A DNA stretch of 64,000 nucleotides. Origin: JALRAP01 sp046302815. Lineage in GTDB: Bacteria > Bacteroidota > Bacteroidia > AKYH767-A > OLB10. A program made the position numbers and the translations under genes. Under the pieces are notes generated by a model that had not been told where the DNA came from, ran no database searches, and was given only the letters and a program-made list of their open reading frames with translations. This document shows, one piece after another, positions 47,601-56,255 of the stretch (the stretch's first letter is position 1; each line of letters opens with the position of its first letter). The stretch covers positions 1-64,000 of the forward strand of contig JBKCHO010000014.1 of assembly GCA_046302815.1 (NCBI GenBank), in the 5' to 3' direction.

Positions 47601-49453
47601 ACAACACACCCTTGCAAGCCTCTCCTCCAACAGGAGGTACCTTGGTGTGGACAGGTTCTTTGAACACCGATTGGTTTAATCCCGAAAACTGGGGAGGGTG
47701 TGCCATTCCCAGTTGCATCTACAGTGTTGCCATTCCACCTGTATCGAACCAACCATCCATCACTGGCACAACAGCCACCTGTGGAAGTATGGATATTTCA
47801 GCGGGAGCCACATTGACCTTGAGTGCAAACTCACAACTGAAAATCTGTAATAATTTCATGAATAACGGAGCCATTAATGCTCAAACAGGCTCAACCCTGT
47901 TGATGCAAAGTGATTCCGTTTTGCAAAACCAATTTATTTCTGGAAGCCTAACAGGAGCCAATCGCTTATGGAATCTTACCATCAATAAACCTGCGACAAA
48001 TGGCGGGAACACTGTTGTGCTAAACAACGATTTGGAAAATGCAGGTAACTTCACCGTAGGTGCATCTCCCACTTATGCAGGCGGCATATTCAACGCAGCA
48101 AGTAGATACCATAAAGTGGGTGGCAATTTCAATATCTTCTATTCAGCAAGTCCCTATGCAACTTACAGTGCGGCAGGAAATACTTTGGAGTTCAATGGCA
48201 CAGCTGCACAAAACTACTTCAACCGAGGCGCTCTTAACAACATTGTGATGAATCATACCGGGCCAGGACTTACTTTGGGTAACAGCGGTGTGGCCGACTG
48301 GATGGTGGTTACAGGTATTCTTACTTTAAACCAAGGAAAGATTATCACCTCGGCTGCCAATCGTGTTAATGTAATCAACAACGCACCTACGGCTGTAACC
48401 AGCGGAACCACTACCAGCTTTGTTGATGGAAATCTTAGAAGGTCATTTGCTGCCACAGGAGGATCCTACGATTTCCCCGTAGGCACCACTGCCAAAGGAT
48501 TTCAAAGGATCAATTTCAATTTCCCAGGTGGCAACGACAGAAGCTATGCAATTGCATCATTTGTAAACACATCACCTGGAACTCCTAGTCCCGTGCTTGG
48601 GCCGGAATGCCTATACAGCATGTACGACCAGTCGCCTTTGAACAACGGCTACTGGCTTATAAGTGCCGTACCCTCCACCGGTACTGCGGGTTTTACGACA
48701 ACTGCCTACCCAACCAACTACACAAATGCAACAGCAGGTTTCACCTTAATGCGTAGAGCCAACGGCACTTCCACCTGGGGACTAGAAGGAACTTGTGTGT
48801 TCCCGGGACCCATTACGGCTATACAGCGTACCGGCATGACCACCATGGCAACGAATACGGGTTTTGCTGTTGCTCAATCCCTTTCTCCATTGCCAATAGA
48901 ATTACTTGACCTAAGTGCTAGGGGTCAGGATAACCATATTTTATTGGAATGGTCAACTGCGAGTGAGACAAATAATTCAGGATTTGAAATCATGAGAAGT
49001 GTAAATGGCGCCGATTTCGAAAAAATAAGTTGGATGGATGGCCATGGTAATTCGAACCAAATTTTGAATTACCAATTCAAGGATTTTGATGTGAACTCCA
49101 ACGAGGCCTATTATTATCGTCTTAACCAGATTGATTTCGATGGTACTGCAACTCTTACAGAAATTGTTACTGCCAAATTGAACTCCTCTAATGTGCAGAT
49201 ATCGGCTTGGCCAAACCCATTCCAAAATAGCACCAACATTGTATTGAATTTGGACAAATCGGCATCCACCGAGATATTTATCGTAAACACTCTAGGCCAA
49301 GTCGTTGCTGAACTTTCTAAAGGCCAATTGGATGCAGGCTCACACTTTTTCCTTTTTGATCTTGAAAAGAGCGGCTGTGAATCAGGTGTTTACACGGTCA
49401 TTTTGCGTATTGATGATCAAATGGAGCACCTTAGAATAGTTTCAAGAGATTGA
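44696..49453 (+). CDS. Very large T9SS-secreted repeat protein
   Basis: 1585 residues from the ATG giving MTCNQNFLNRILLL, with signal peptide to about residue 31; a TTG upstream is rejected. An N-terminal jellyroll-like domain (FETGTSWATNGWTVANGA) is followed by two near-identical repeats of about 150 residues (SLPYNSG.GTTCG, ATYTGLMLYQGCP, VTYYLVLDSWPSP), a third diverged one, pre-peptidase-like domains (YYVSVDGYGGQTGSFTMYI) and a region of stacked beta-strands at about 1020-1200. The end is a type A T9SS sorting domain (ISAWPNPFQNSTNIVLNL). Probably a surface or matrix protein; no enzyme motif seen. Confidence 0.88.
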   Translation: MTCNQNFLNRILLLVLLGVGCPFVIHIACGQSTTIISPAGDGGFETGTSWATNGWTVANGANTSNRWFVGTAATGFTGTQCAYIGTGAANNNYDPLVTSVAHFYRDIFVPAGQPNLTLTFSWKGFGESGYDYIRVYVVPNTTTPVAGTLLAAGQVGGDYNLSSTWQNATITLPTTFAGTTQRLVFSWRNDASVGTNPAGAVDNISLVSSASGGSCSQLLGSGVINVASLPYNSGTGTTCGSGNDLTANNTTACGSNLYLGGDDQVWVFTPATTGSVAIDLNAPSASYTGLMLYQGCPVSSVGGAVCVAQTQSSTGSKTLCATVTANVTYYLVLDSWPSPTCNSYTNLSISAPSTGGGGPSCASLMGTGFTTIASLPYNSGSGTTCGQVNDLTSTNTAACGATYYLDGEDQVWSFTPSATGQITIDLNAPTATYTGLMLYQGCPTSGPCGGASTATCIAQSQSFAGSKSICVNVTANVTYYLVLDSWPSPACNPYTNLSISAVTSGANGSVCSNAIAIGALPYSINGHTTACAGNDYTPTTAGICNATFAAGEDRVYAFSVTSPQCIGVTLTSASSNDIGFSVYQGCPGAAGSVCIGSSGGATLGTLSGTVTLPSAGSYYIIIDSQNPTTSVSYNLQVTSFGSGAPNDRPFQAVALSFNITMPGNNSCSGNTDEPTNPGCFGPVGGNALNTVWYSFTAPASGCVRLRTGVGTLSNTQIAVYGPVIGTIAQGAGPSLPLVACNDDLPPCGNNIYPSSALNLTGLTPGMTYYVSVDGYGGQTGSFTMYIMDSGVGGTIPFPPTPGQDCSLAFPVCDANISVPNPGPQAVGNNCEFGSGINCLASGERGSYWYKINIASNGFLEFDIVPNDWPGAPSTTATDYDFAVWRTRTAGTPGPADCNNLATIPPVACNYSFLGVTGCFGAIAGTAPAAYPGFGGAYQPRIAVSAGDEYLIVVSNFTNSTSGFVLNFSNNTPLQASPPTGGTLVWTGSLNTDWFNPENWGGCAIPSCIYSVAIPPVSNQPSITGTTATCGSMDISAGATLTLSANSQLKICNNFMNNGAINAQTGSTLLMQSDSVLQNQFISGSLTGANRLWNLTINKPATNGGNTVVLNNDLENAGNFTVGASPTYAGGIFNAASRYHKVGGNFNIFYSASPYATYSAAGNTLEFNGTAAQNYFNRGALNNIVMNHTGPGLTLGNSGVADWMVVTGILTLNQGKIITSAANRVNVINNAPTAVTSGTTTSFVDGNLRRSFAATGGSYDFPVGTTAKGFQRINFNFPGGNDRSYAIASFVNTSPGTPSPVLGPECLYSMYDQSPLNNGYWLISAVPSTGTAGFTTTAYPTNYTNATAGFTLMRRANGTSTWGLEGTCVFPGPITAIQRTGMTTMATNTGFAVAQSLSPLPIELLDLSARGQDNHILLEWSTASETNNSGFEIMRSVNGADFEKISWMDGHGNSNQILNYQFKDFDVNSNEAYYYRLNQIDFDGTATLTEIVTAKLNSSNVQISAWPNPFQNSTNIVLNLDKSASTEIFIVNTLGQVVAELSKGQLDAGSHFFLFDLEKSGCESGVYTVILRIDDQMEHLRIVSRD
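45340..46230 (+). repeat. Two 450-bp in-frame repeats in the large T9SS gene
   Basis: Units starting near 45340 and 45790 encode matching modules (CSQLLGSGVINVASLPYNSG and CASLMGTGFTTIASLPYNSG). AATGTAACCTATTATCTGGT occurs at 45671 and 46121, an offset of exactly 450 bp, which keeps the frame. A third, more diverged module follows. Confidence 0.8.
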
Positions 49454-49535
49454 TTATCAAAATAATTTGATGCAGCTTACAACTTGCCTCAGCCTTGTTA
49501 GAATTTCAGAAAGGCTTTATTTTCAGCGAAAAACC

Positions 49536-49566
49536 TTTGAAATAAGCGCGTTTTTTAGTTACTTTG
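49536..49566 (+). promoter_or_regulatory. Promoter of the prs-rplY-pth cluster
   Basis: TTTG (49536-49539), 19 bp, then TTACTTTG (49559-49566), 7 of 8 to TAnnTTTG. It lies 21 bp before the prs start codon. Confidence 0.75.
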
Positions 49567-49587
49567 CAGCCCTTTGAAAAACAGGGC

Positions 49588-50523
49588 ATGGCCAGAGAAG
49601 TAAAAATATTTTCAGGAACCGCTTCCAGATACCTCGCCGAGCAGATTGCCGAACAATACGGCGCTCCTCTTGGTGATGTGATTGTTAGTCGCTTTTCTGA
49701 CGGAGAGATGTCGCCCTACTTTGATGAAAGTGTCAGAGGTTGTGATGTCTTCATCATCCAATCCACCTTTTCTCCTTCAGAGAATCTTTTTGAACTTCTT
49801 CTTTTAATAGACGCTGCCAAGAGGGCTTCAGCACATTACATCACTGCCGTGATTCCGTATTTCGGCTATGCCCGATCTGACCGCAAGGACAAACCCAGGG
49901 TGGCTATTGGATCCAAACTGGTTGCCAATCTACTGAGTGCCGCCGGTGTCACTAGGGTCATGACAATGGATTTACATGCTCCCCAGATACAAGGCTTCTT
50001 CGATGTGCCTGTAGACCACCTTGATGCCTCAAGCGTTTTCGTGCCATATATCAAGAGCCTAAACCTGGATAACCTGATTATTGCCGCGCCAGACATGGGT
50101 GGTGTACATAGGGCTCGAGAATATGCCAAGTATTTCAGTGCAGACATGGTCATTTGCGATAAGCATCGCAAAAGGGCCAACGAAGTTGAGGGCATGACCC
50201 TTATTGGTGATGTGGTTGGCAAGAATGTCGTTCTGGTAGACGATATCGTTGATACAGCTGGCACACTTTCCAAAGCTGCACAAATGATTATGGATCGAGG
50301 AGCGAATAGTGTAAGAGCATTCTGCACACATCCTGTTTTGTCTGGCAGAGCCTATGAGCGCGTCGAAGAATCGGCTCTCACCGAACTCATCGTTTGTGAT
50401 ACAATTCCATTGCGTCAGCAATCACCAAAGATTACCGCGTTGCCTACCGCTGAGTTGTTCGCCAAAGCTATCCAAAGGGTTTATTCATATAAATCCATCA
50501 GTACCTTATTCATCAAAGCATAA
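49588..50523 (+). CDS. prs: Ribose-phosphate pyrophosphokinase
   Basis: 311 residues from the ATG giving MAREVKIFSGT; an in-frame TTG 24 bp upstream falls in the predicted transcript start region and is rejected. Signatures: FSDGEMSPYFDESVRGCDVFIIQS, PYFGYARSDRKDKPR (catalytic flexible loop and ATP contacts), MDLHAPQIQGFF (metal site) and VVLVDDIVDTAGTL (PRPP-binding loop). It transfers pyrophosphate from ATP to ribose 5-phosphate, giving PRPP for nucleotide, His and Trp synthesis. First gene of the prs-rplY-pth cluster. Confidence 0.97.
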   Translation: MAREVKIFSGTASRYLAEQIAEQYGAPLGDVIVSRFSDGEMSPYFDESVRGCDVFIIQSTFSPSENLFELLLLIDAAKRASAHYITAVIPYFGYARSDRKDKPRVAIGSKLVANLLSAAGVTRVMTMDLHAPQIQGFFDVPVDHLDASSVFVPYIKSLNLDNLIIAAPDMGGVHRAREYAKYFSADMVICDKHRKRANEVEGMTLIGDVVGKNVVLVDDIVDTAGTLSKAAQMIMDRGANSVRAFCTHPVLSGRAYERVEESALTELIVCDTIPLRQQSPKITALPTAELFAKAIQRVYSYKSISTLFIKA

Positions 50524-50551
50524 AAACCCATTCATTCAATACTTACCAGTC

Positions 50552-51136
50552 ATGAAATCATTTCAACTTACCGGAACAAAGAGAACCGTATTAACGAAGC
50601 AGGAAACCAAAAAGCTGCGGGATGCAGACATGGTTCCATGTGTGCTGTATGGCGGTTCCGAAAATGTGCATTTCTCAGCACCAACCCTAGACTTCAGGGG
50701 CCTGGTTTACACTCCGGAAGTGTTTACCGTTAATATCGATATCGATGGTAAAACCCACCAAGCTGTCATGCAGGAGATACAATTTCATCCTGTAACCGAT
50801 AAGCTCATGCACATCGATTTCTTGGAAATCAATCCCGGAAAACCTGTCGTGATAAACCTTCCCGTTAAAATAAACGGAACATCCGAAGGTCAGCGTCAAG
50901 GTGGTAAACTAGTTACCAAGGTGCGCAAACTGAAAGTTCGCTCCCTAATCAACCATTTGCCTGACGCGGTCAATGTGGATATCAACGCTCTTCAAATTGG
51001 CCAGTCTATTCGTGTTGGTGATTTGAAAATCGAAGGTGTTGAGTTCCTTGATTCTCCTAACAACATCCTAGTTGGTATTCGTACTACCAGGAATGTCGTT
51101 GAGAATCCAGCAGCCGACGCCAAAGCATCCAAATAA
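50552..51136 (+). CDS. rplY: Ribosomal protein L25 / general stress protein Ctc
   Basis: 194 residues from the ATG giving MKSFQLTGTKRT; a longer in-frame extension would overlap prs by 170 bp and is not credible. The N-terminal L25 domain (VLTKQETKKLRDADMVPCVLYGG, VMQEIQFHPVTDKLMHIDFLEI) binds 5S rRNA; the C-terminal beta domain (VKVR..NHLPDAVNVDI, LKIEGVEFLDSPNNILVGI) is that of the longer CTC form. It starts 28 bp after prs. Confidence 0.95.
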   Translation: MKSFQLTGTKRTVLTKQETKKLRDADMVPCVLYGGSENVHFSAPTLDFRGLVYTPEVFTVNIDIDGKTHQAVMQEIQFHPVTDKLMHIDFLEINPGKPVVINLPVKINGTSEGQRQGGKLVTKVRKLKVRSLINHLPDAVNVDINALQIGQSIRVGDLKIEGVEFLDSPNNILVGIRTTRNVVENPAADAKASK

Positions 51137-51158
51137 TAACAACTAAATACGACCATCC

Positions 51159-51719
51159 TTGAAATTCCTGGTGGTTGGTTTGGGAAATCCCGGAGCCGAA
51201 TATGCCCACACAAGGCATAACATCGGCTTCGATGTTTTGGATGAGATAGCCAAAAAATCAAACGGTGTGTTCACCCAAGAGAGGCACGGTTTAATTTGCA
51301 GAATCAAAATCCGCGGCAAAGTTGCCATCCTACTCAAGCCAAACACCTTCATGAATCTGAGTGGTAAGGCTGTCAATTATTGGATGCAACAGGAGCATGT
51401 TCCTCTCAATAACTTGTTGGTTGTTACCGACGACCTAGCACTACCTCCAGGAACCATCCGAATTCGACTCAAGGGAAGCGACGGGGGTCACAACGGTCTG
51501 AAAAGCATCAACGAAACATTGAATACCACCGAATACGCCCGATTGCGTTTCGGCATTGGAAGCGACTTTCCAAAAGGACATCAGGCCGATTATGTATTGA
51601 GTGTTTGGGGTGAAGATCAAGCACTTACAGTTGCAGAAAAAACCCAAAAGGCCGTAGAGGCCATCACCCAGTACATTGGTTCCGGACCCGTATTTGCCAT
51701 GAACCAATTCAATGATTAA
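51159..51719 (+). CDS. pth: Peptidyl-tRNA hydrolase, TTG start
   Basis: 186 residues. Family motifs: FLVVGLGNPGAEYAHTRHNIGF with the catalytic His near residue 20, KPNTFMNLSGKAV, VVTDDLALPPGTIRIRLKGSDGGHNGLKSI and RLRFGIGSDFP. It releases peptides from prematurely dropped peptidyl-tRNA. The start is TTG: an in-frame stop lies 15 bp upstream, no ATG or GTG lies between, and the family's conserved start (MKFLVVGLGNPG) falls exactly on this TTG. Third gene of the prs cluster, 22 bp after rplY. Confidence 0.95.
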   Translation: MKFLVVGLGNPGAEYAHTRHNIGFDVLDEIAKKSNGVFTQERHGLICRIKIRGKVAILLKPNTFMNLSGKAVNYWMQQEHVPLNNLLVVTDDLALPPGTIRIRLKGSDGGHNGLKSINETLNTTEYARLRFGIGSDFPKGHQADYVLSVWGEDQALTVAEKTQKAVEAITQYIGSGPVFAMNQFND

Positions 51720-51752
51720 TAAACTTGTTCAATCTGTTTGGTACATGATTTG

Positions 51753-51782
51753 TTGACTTGAAACTAAAAAAGCTTTAATTTG
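51753..51782 (+). promoter_or_regulatory. Promoter of the small T9SS gene
   Basis: TTG (51753-51755), 19 bp, then TTAATTTG (51775-51782), 7 of 8 to TAnnTTTG. It lies 25 bp before the start codon. Confidence 0.65.
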
Positions 51783-51807
51783 TACTTATAAATACCTTAC
51801 TATTAAA

Positions 51808-52608
51808 ATGAAAAAACAACTACTCGCAACCGTTTTATCGATAACCTCCCTCTTTTTTGGATCAGGAATTAATGCCCAAAATATCATTTTGAGTACGGGT
51901 TTTGACAACTACCAGGGGACTGCAGCATCCGTACCTGCGGGATTCAATATCTCTTGGAATTGTAACTCCACGCTTGATACGGCCTGTATAACCAACTCCT
52001 TTTACACCACCAATACCAATTTCGGCGCTTCAGCACCCTCCTACAAATTCGGTATCGATGGGGCAACCATTGTAACCCCAATGGTATCAAGTGCCGACTC
52101 CATCACCTTTTGGGGCAAAGGCCAGAATGTATCTGGACCCAGCACATTGATTATTTCATCAAGCCCTGATAATGTCAATTGGACGGTAGTAACCTCTTTG
52201 AGCAATCTGCCCAACAACTCATCTACAACCTTCAGTGTACCCTTGCAGCAATTCACTGGCTATTTGAAATTCTTTTACGATAAGGATTTTGGAAACTTGA
52301 GTTTTGATGATTTAAAGGTTTACAGTAGTGTGGTAGGCATTGCCGAAACTGGCACTCGTGAAGAAATCGCAGTTTATCCTTCTCCAACTTCAGGACCAAT
52401 CAACATCCGAATCTCTTCCAAGTCCACAACTGATCCCTATGTTGAGGCTTTCGATATGTTGGGCAACAAAGTATATGCCGCATACCCCGAGCGTCGCGGA
52501 AAAGGAATTTACAACCTCGATTTATCAGACAAAAACAAAGGATTCTATTTCCTTAAGATCCGAACCGGAAACCAAGTCGTTTCCCGTCGCGTTACCATTA
52601 CAAACTGA
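51808..52608 (+). CDS. Small T9SS cargo protein
   Basis: 266 residues. Signal peptide ends near GINAQ. The middle part is one jellyroll-like domain (ILSTGFDNYQG, DSITFWGKGQNVSGPSTLIISSSPD, YLKFFYDKDFGNLSFDDLKVY), similar to choice-of-anchor or carbohydrate-binding-like beta sandwiches. The last 80 residues are a type A T9SS sorting domain (VYPSPTSGPINIRIS, GFYFLKIRTGNQVVSRRVTITN). Secreted; ligand unknown. A strong terminator follows. Confidence 0.85.
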   Translation: MKKQLLATVLSITSLFFGSGINAQNIILSTGFDNYQGTAASVPAGFNISWNCNSTLDTACITNSFYTTNTNFGASAPSYKFGIDGATIVTPMVSSADSITFWGKGQNVSGPSTLIISSSPDNVNWTVVTSLSNLPNNSSTTFSVPLQQFTGYLKFFYDKDFGNLSFDDLKVYSSVVGIAETGTREEIAVYPSPTSGPINIRISSKSTTDPYVEAFDMLGNKVYAAYPERRGKGIYNLDLSDKNKGFYFLKIRTGNQVVSRRVTITN

Positions 52609-52623
52609 TAAAAAGTTTACAGC

Positions 52624-52657
52624 AAAAAAAAAGGTCCTCTTCGAGGACCTTTTTTTA
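52624..52657 (+). terminator. Terminator after the small T9SS gene
   Basis: AGGTCCTC/GAGGACCT with loop TTC, flanked by A on the left and T on the right, giving a stem of up to 14 bp. It is usable from both strands and lies between convergent genes (T9SS gene and glyS). Confidence 0.9.
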
Positions 52658-52669
52658 TGATCAGCCTGT

Positions 52670-54202
52670 TTAAAGACGAGGCGATCTGAAAGCTGTATTC
52701 AACATAGATCCTATTGAAGATATCTGAACTCGTTCCTGCTTCATTGAATCCCTGTGACGGATAGTGACTGTGTGGTCCTCGGTTGTTTGATGATCCACCG
52801 TGATACAAACGGGTGTTCCAATGGCATCTTGCCTTCTATATCTTTTACCTATGGAATCTTTCTCATCGTATTGACACATGTAATCCGACTTTAAGGAATC
52901 CATAATCTCCCTGGCCTTCTCGGGCAATCCATCCTTTTTAACCAATGGAAGCACAGCCACCTTAACCGGAGCAAGAAACGCTGGGATTCGAAGCACAACG
53001 CGCTCGGAGCCATCTTCAAGCTTTTCCTCTGTATATGCGTATGACATGACTGCCAAAAACAATCGATCAAGCCCAACGGATGTCTCAACAACATACGGAA
53101 CATAGCTTTCATTAAGTTCGGGGTCGAAGTATTGTAGCTTTTTACCGGAGAAAGACTCGTGTGACTTCAGATCGAAATCCGTACGAGAATGGATTCCCTC
53201 CAGCTCCTTGAATCCAAACGGGAACATGAACTCAATATCACACGCCGCATTGGCATAATGGGCCAGCTTAATGTGATCGTGAAAGCGGTGGCACCCCTCG
53301 TCAAAACCAAGGGATCTATGCCATTTCATTCTGGTGTTTTTCCAATATTCATACCACTGCATTTCGGTGCCGGGCTTTACAAAAAACTGCATCTCCATTT
53401 GCTCAAACTCTCGCATACGGAAAATGAACTGTCTAGCCACTATTTCATTTCGGAAGGCCTTCCCGGTCTGTGCTATTCCAAAGGGCACCTTCATTCGACC
53501 TGTCTTATGCACATTTAAAAAATTCACAAATATGCCCTGTGCGGTCTCAGGCCTAAGGTATAAAGCAGATGACTCCTCACTAACGGATCCCATCTGGGTT
53601 GAAAACATCAAATTGAACTGTCGTACATCCGTCCAGTTTCGTGTGCCAGATACAGGACATACGATTTCCAAATCAATGATAATTTGCTTCACCGCATCCA
53701 TATCGGAAGCATCCATTGCGGATTTGAAACGATTATTGATGTCGTTTATCTTAGCTTGATTCTCTAGTACCCTAGGATTTGTTCCTCTGAATTGGTCTTC
53801 ATTGAAAGCGTCCCCGAATCGTTCACGAGCCTTTGAAACCTCCTTATTGATTTTGGTTTCAATCTTGGCAACATGGTCCTCTATCAAAACATCCGCACGG
53901 TAACGCTTCTTTGAATCCTTGTTGTCGATGAGCGGATCGTTGAAAGCATCCACATGGCCTGAAGCCTTCCAAGTGGTTGGATGCATGAATATGGCCGCAT
54001 CTATTCCCACAATATTCTCATGCAACCTGGTCATTGAATTCCACCAGTAGGACCTGATATTGTTTTTCAGTTCAGAGCCGTATTGACCGTAGTCGTAAAC
54101 AGCACTCAATCCATCATAAATCTCACTTGATGGAAATACAAATCCGTACTCCTTGCAGTGGGAGACCAGATTTTTGAATAAGTCATCGTTGTTGGCAGCC
54201 AT
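52670..54202 (-). CDS. glyS: Glycyl-tRNA synthetase (alpha2 type)
   Basis: 510 residues, class II synthetase of the dimeric, eukaryote/archaea-like type. Start region GFVFPSSEIYDGLSAVYDYGQYGSELKNNIRSYWW; motif 2 FRNEIVARQFIFRMREFEQMEMQFF; motif 3 VVETSVGLDRLFLAVMSYAY; C-terminal anticodon-binding domain VKVAVLPLVKKDGLPEKAREI. It charges tRNA-Gly. Single-gene unit with a shared terminator downstream. Confidence 0.96.
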   Translation of the reverse strand: MAANNDDLFKNLVSHCKEYGFVFPSSEIYDGLSAVYDYGQYGSELKNNIRSYWWNSMTRLHENIVGIDAAIFMHPTTWKASGHVDAFNDPLIDNKDSKKRYRADVLIEDHVAKIETKINKEVSKARERFGDAFNEDQFRGTNPRVLENQAKINDINNRFKSAMDASDMDAVKQIIIDLEIVCPVSGTRNWTDVRQFNLMFSTQMGSVSEESSALYLRPETAQGIFVNFLNVHKTGRMKVPFGIAQTGKAFRNEIVARQFIFRMREFEQMEMQFFVKPGTEMQWYEYWKNTRMKWHRSLGFDEGCHRFHDHIKLAHYANAACDIEFMFPFGFKELEGIHSRTDFDLKSHESFSGKKLQYFDPELNESYVPYVVETSVGLDRLFLAVMSYAYTEEKLEDGSERVVLRIPAFLAPVKVAVLPLVKKDGLPEKAREIMDSLKSDYMCQYDEKDSIGKRYRRQDAIGTPVCITVDHQTTEDHTVTIRHRDSMKQERVQISSIGSMLNTAFRSPRL

Positions 54203-54325
54203 GCAGCAAAATTAGGAATTATGCTTCACAACCAACCGCCCCTACAAAGAGAAGCAACATGACTAATGCAAATCCAAGGCTCTGCCTATCAAAAACTAAA
54301 TAAACGAGAATCTTTCATGACTCGG

Positions 54326-55348
54326 TCATTTCGAGCCCCAGAGCCGCTGTACGCCTCTTCGAAAATCCAATTTGTATGCTAGTTCGAGTGCAATGAAACT
54401 GTGTGCATCCTTACTTGATGGATTACCCCTTGGGCTCATGCCTACTCCGTTTGGATTTCCACGACCCAAACCGGTAGGATCAGAAATATACAATGCCAAC
54501 TCCTGTTTAATCGGATCTCCAGAATATGTAGAGGCGATTTCACTATAAGTTGGATACCTGTTGCTTACATCATCTATTAAATCGGTGAAAAACATATAAT
54601 ATCCGAATTCCATTGAGGCGGTCAAACTCTTGGAAAGGCCATAGCGCAGTCCAAAACCCAAGGGAATTGCCAAATTCACCATTTTACTTTTCTTGGTCAA
54701 TTTACCCTCAACCGTTGCGGAACCGCCTTCTGTTATCCAATCATTCAATTCAGTTTCATATTCGCCATCTTTTTCAATTATGTTTCCTTCACTACCTGGT
54801 CCCCCATAGGCTATATCACGAATGGTGCCATCAGGCCAATAATGATATCTGTTGTTTATATCGATATCTCCATTGAACAAATCGGCCTTTGGCGCTCCGT
54901 AATAAGCACCAATGCCCGTGAAAAAGAAAAACGCCGGAGGCTGTAAATGGAGCGGAACCCTAGGGTTCTTGTAATAGGTATATGTGACATGAGTGGAAAT
55001 TCCAAATAGATCATTTCTGAACCCGATACCCCGTCCATAATTACGAAGCTCAAAGCCTTCTCTTCCTCCGTAAGGAATCACCTCATCCAGTTGCAATCGG
55101 TTCCAAGAAAGCCTTATTTCAGCTGATACTGGACGATAAAATTGTCCAGAATAAGACCCGGGTTTCAGAAAATTCCTAAAAGTAACAGCAACTCCTGGTT
55201 GCGTGGAGTTTGACTTAAACCAATCGTCATGACCCAAATCCCCGTAATAATTAGTAATCCCACTGGAGAGTCCTATTTCTACTGGGCTCTGCGCTGTGGA
55301 TTTTCCAAAATAAAGCAGCGATAGTGAAACAAGCAATAAGTTCCTTGT
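54326..55348 (-). CDS. Outer-membrane beta-barrel protein (DUF6089/PorG-like)
   Basis: 340 residues from the ATG giving MTRNLLLVSLSLLYFG; a start 12 codons upstream is less likely because it precedes the signal peptide awkwardly. Mature sequence begins near QSPVEIGLSSGITNYYGDLG, with alternating strands and aromatic girdle residues (HSFIALELAYKLDF at the end). The start of the mature protein (SGITNYYGDL) resembles the DUF6089 family, which includes PorG-like outer-membrane proteins linked to type IX secretion. A direct T9SS role is a guess from that likeness. Confidence 0.7.
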   Translation of the reverse strand, partial: TRNLLLVSLSLLYFGKSTAQSPVEIGLSSGITNYYGDLGHDDWFKSNSTQPGVAVTFRNFLKPGSYSGQFYRPVSAEIRLSWNRLQLDEVIPYGGREGFELRNYGRGIGFRNDLFGISTHVTYTYYKNPRVPLHLQPPAFFFFTGIGAYYGAPKADLFNGDIDINNRYHYWPDGTIRDIAYGGPGSEGNIIEKDGEYETELNDWITEGGSATVEGKLTKKSKMVNLAIPLGFGLRYGLSKSLTASMEFGYYMFFTDLIDDVSNRYPTYSEIASTYSGDPIKQELALYISDPTGLGRGNPNGVGMSPRGNPSSKDAHSFIALELAYKLDFRRGVQRLWGSK

Positions 55349-55436
55349 CATGGCAATTGTTTGATAAGGTTTTATCAATACCAATGTAGAGAAAACGAAC
55401 TAAAAAAACAACTGACTAAAGTCAGTTTTGCCCGAT

Positions 55437-56183
55437 TTATTCGATACGGTATAGTATGGGCTTGGAGGGGCTGGCATCATTCTCCAAGGCCGTCACCATC
55501 AAATTCAAAAGATAATCGCCGTCTTTGATTTCATTATCAATAAAAACCAATTCTGAAATGGTGGCACCATGTCGGGGTGCTTCCGGATAATTCCAAAAAA
55601 CATGGTGGGCGGCCAGTTTCCCCTCATCTTGTTCTCTGTCGATGGAAGGTAAGTCTATTAGCAAATGTAGGATGCCTCTGTCCACGAGAAGTCGGGCTGC
55701 ATCTACAGACAAATAGGGAGGGTTGGAATTCGAATACTGAGCCTTTTTTTTCTGATCGCCATTTGGAAGGGTTCTGATTGCTACGGCAGTGGCTCCTTTG
55801 TGTAAATTCCAACCAGCCACCTGTTCAGAAGTAATTACTTTATCGTTGCCCATAACCATGGGCGAAACTGTTACCAGAGAGCACAAGGCAAAGAAATGTT
55901 TCAGCTCCTTGTTCAGGGAATGACATTCCTTACTGATATGTCCCATACATTCAGTGTGAGTTCCATTCCCATGTGGATTCAAATAAACATTCTTGAAATT
56001 TACGGGGCCTCCCTTGGTCACATCTCCAATCCAATCACCCATTATCACCGGCTCTATACGAACAGGTCCGCAATACCATGCATTGACCGTATTGATTCCC
56101 GCCTCAAGCGGAATTGAAATATCAAGAGGCTTCGAAAAATCCACCTGGATCTCAAACCCGGAAATGTTTATTGCTGCTCTCAT
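55437..56183 (-). CDS. Cyclase-family metal-dependent hydrolase (KynB-like fold)
   Basis: 248 residues of the cyclase family (PF04199), with the metal-binding motif HGNGTHTECMGHI (HxGTHxD-like, Glu instead of Asp). The family includes bacterial kynurenine formamidase KynB and isatin hydrolase. The variant motif and the WYCGPVRIEPVIMGDWIGDV segment mean the substrate is uncertain. Formamidase activity would fit with the 3-hydroxyanthranilate dioxygenase at 63213. No signal peptide. Single gene, with hemW upstream on the same strand at 72 bp. Confidence 0.75.
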   Translation of the reverse strand: MRAAINISGFEIQVDFSKPLDISIPLEAGINTVNAWYCGPVRIEPVIMGDWIGDVTKGGPVNFKNVYLNPHGNGTHTECMGHISKECHSLNKELKHFFALCSLVTVSPMVMGNDKVITSEQVAGWNLHKGATAVAIRTLPNGDQKKKAQYSNSNPPYLSVDAARLLVDRGILHLLIDLPSIDREQDEGKLAAHHVFWNYPEAPRHGATISELVFIDNEIKDGDYLLNLMVTALENDASPSKPILYRIE

Positions 56184-56255
56184 GTTGATGTGAATTTAGA
56201 AATAAATTCCGAAAATATTAATCCTGACTTTCATTCAAAAACCAAAAGCATTGAA

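Noticed and set aside
50354..50551. 66-residue N-terminal extension of ribosomal protein L25
   Set aside because: It would overlap prs by 170 bp; the L25 family start lies at 50552.
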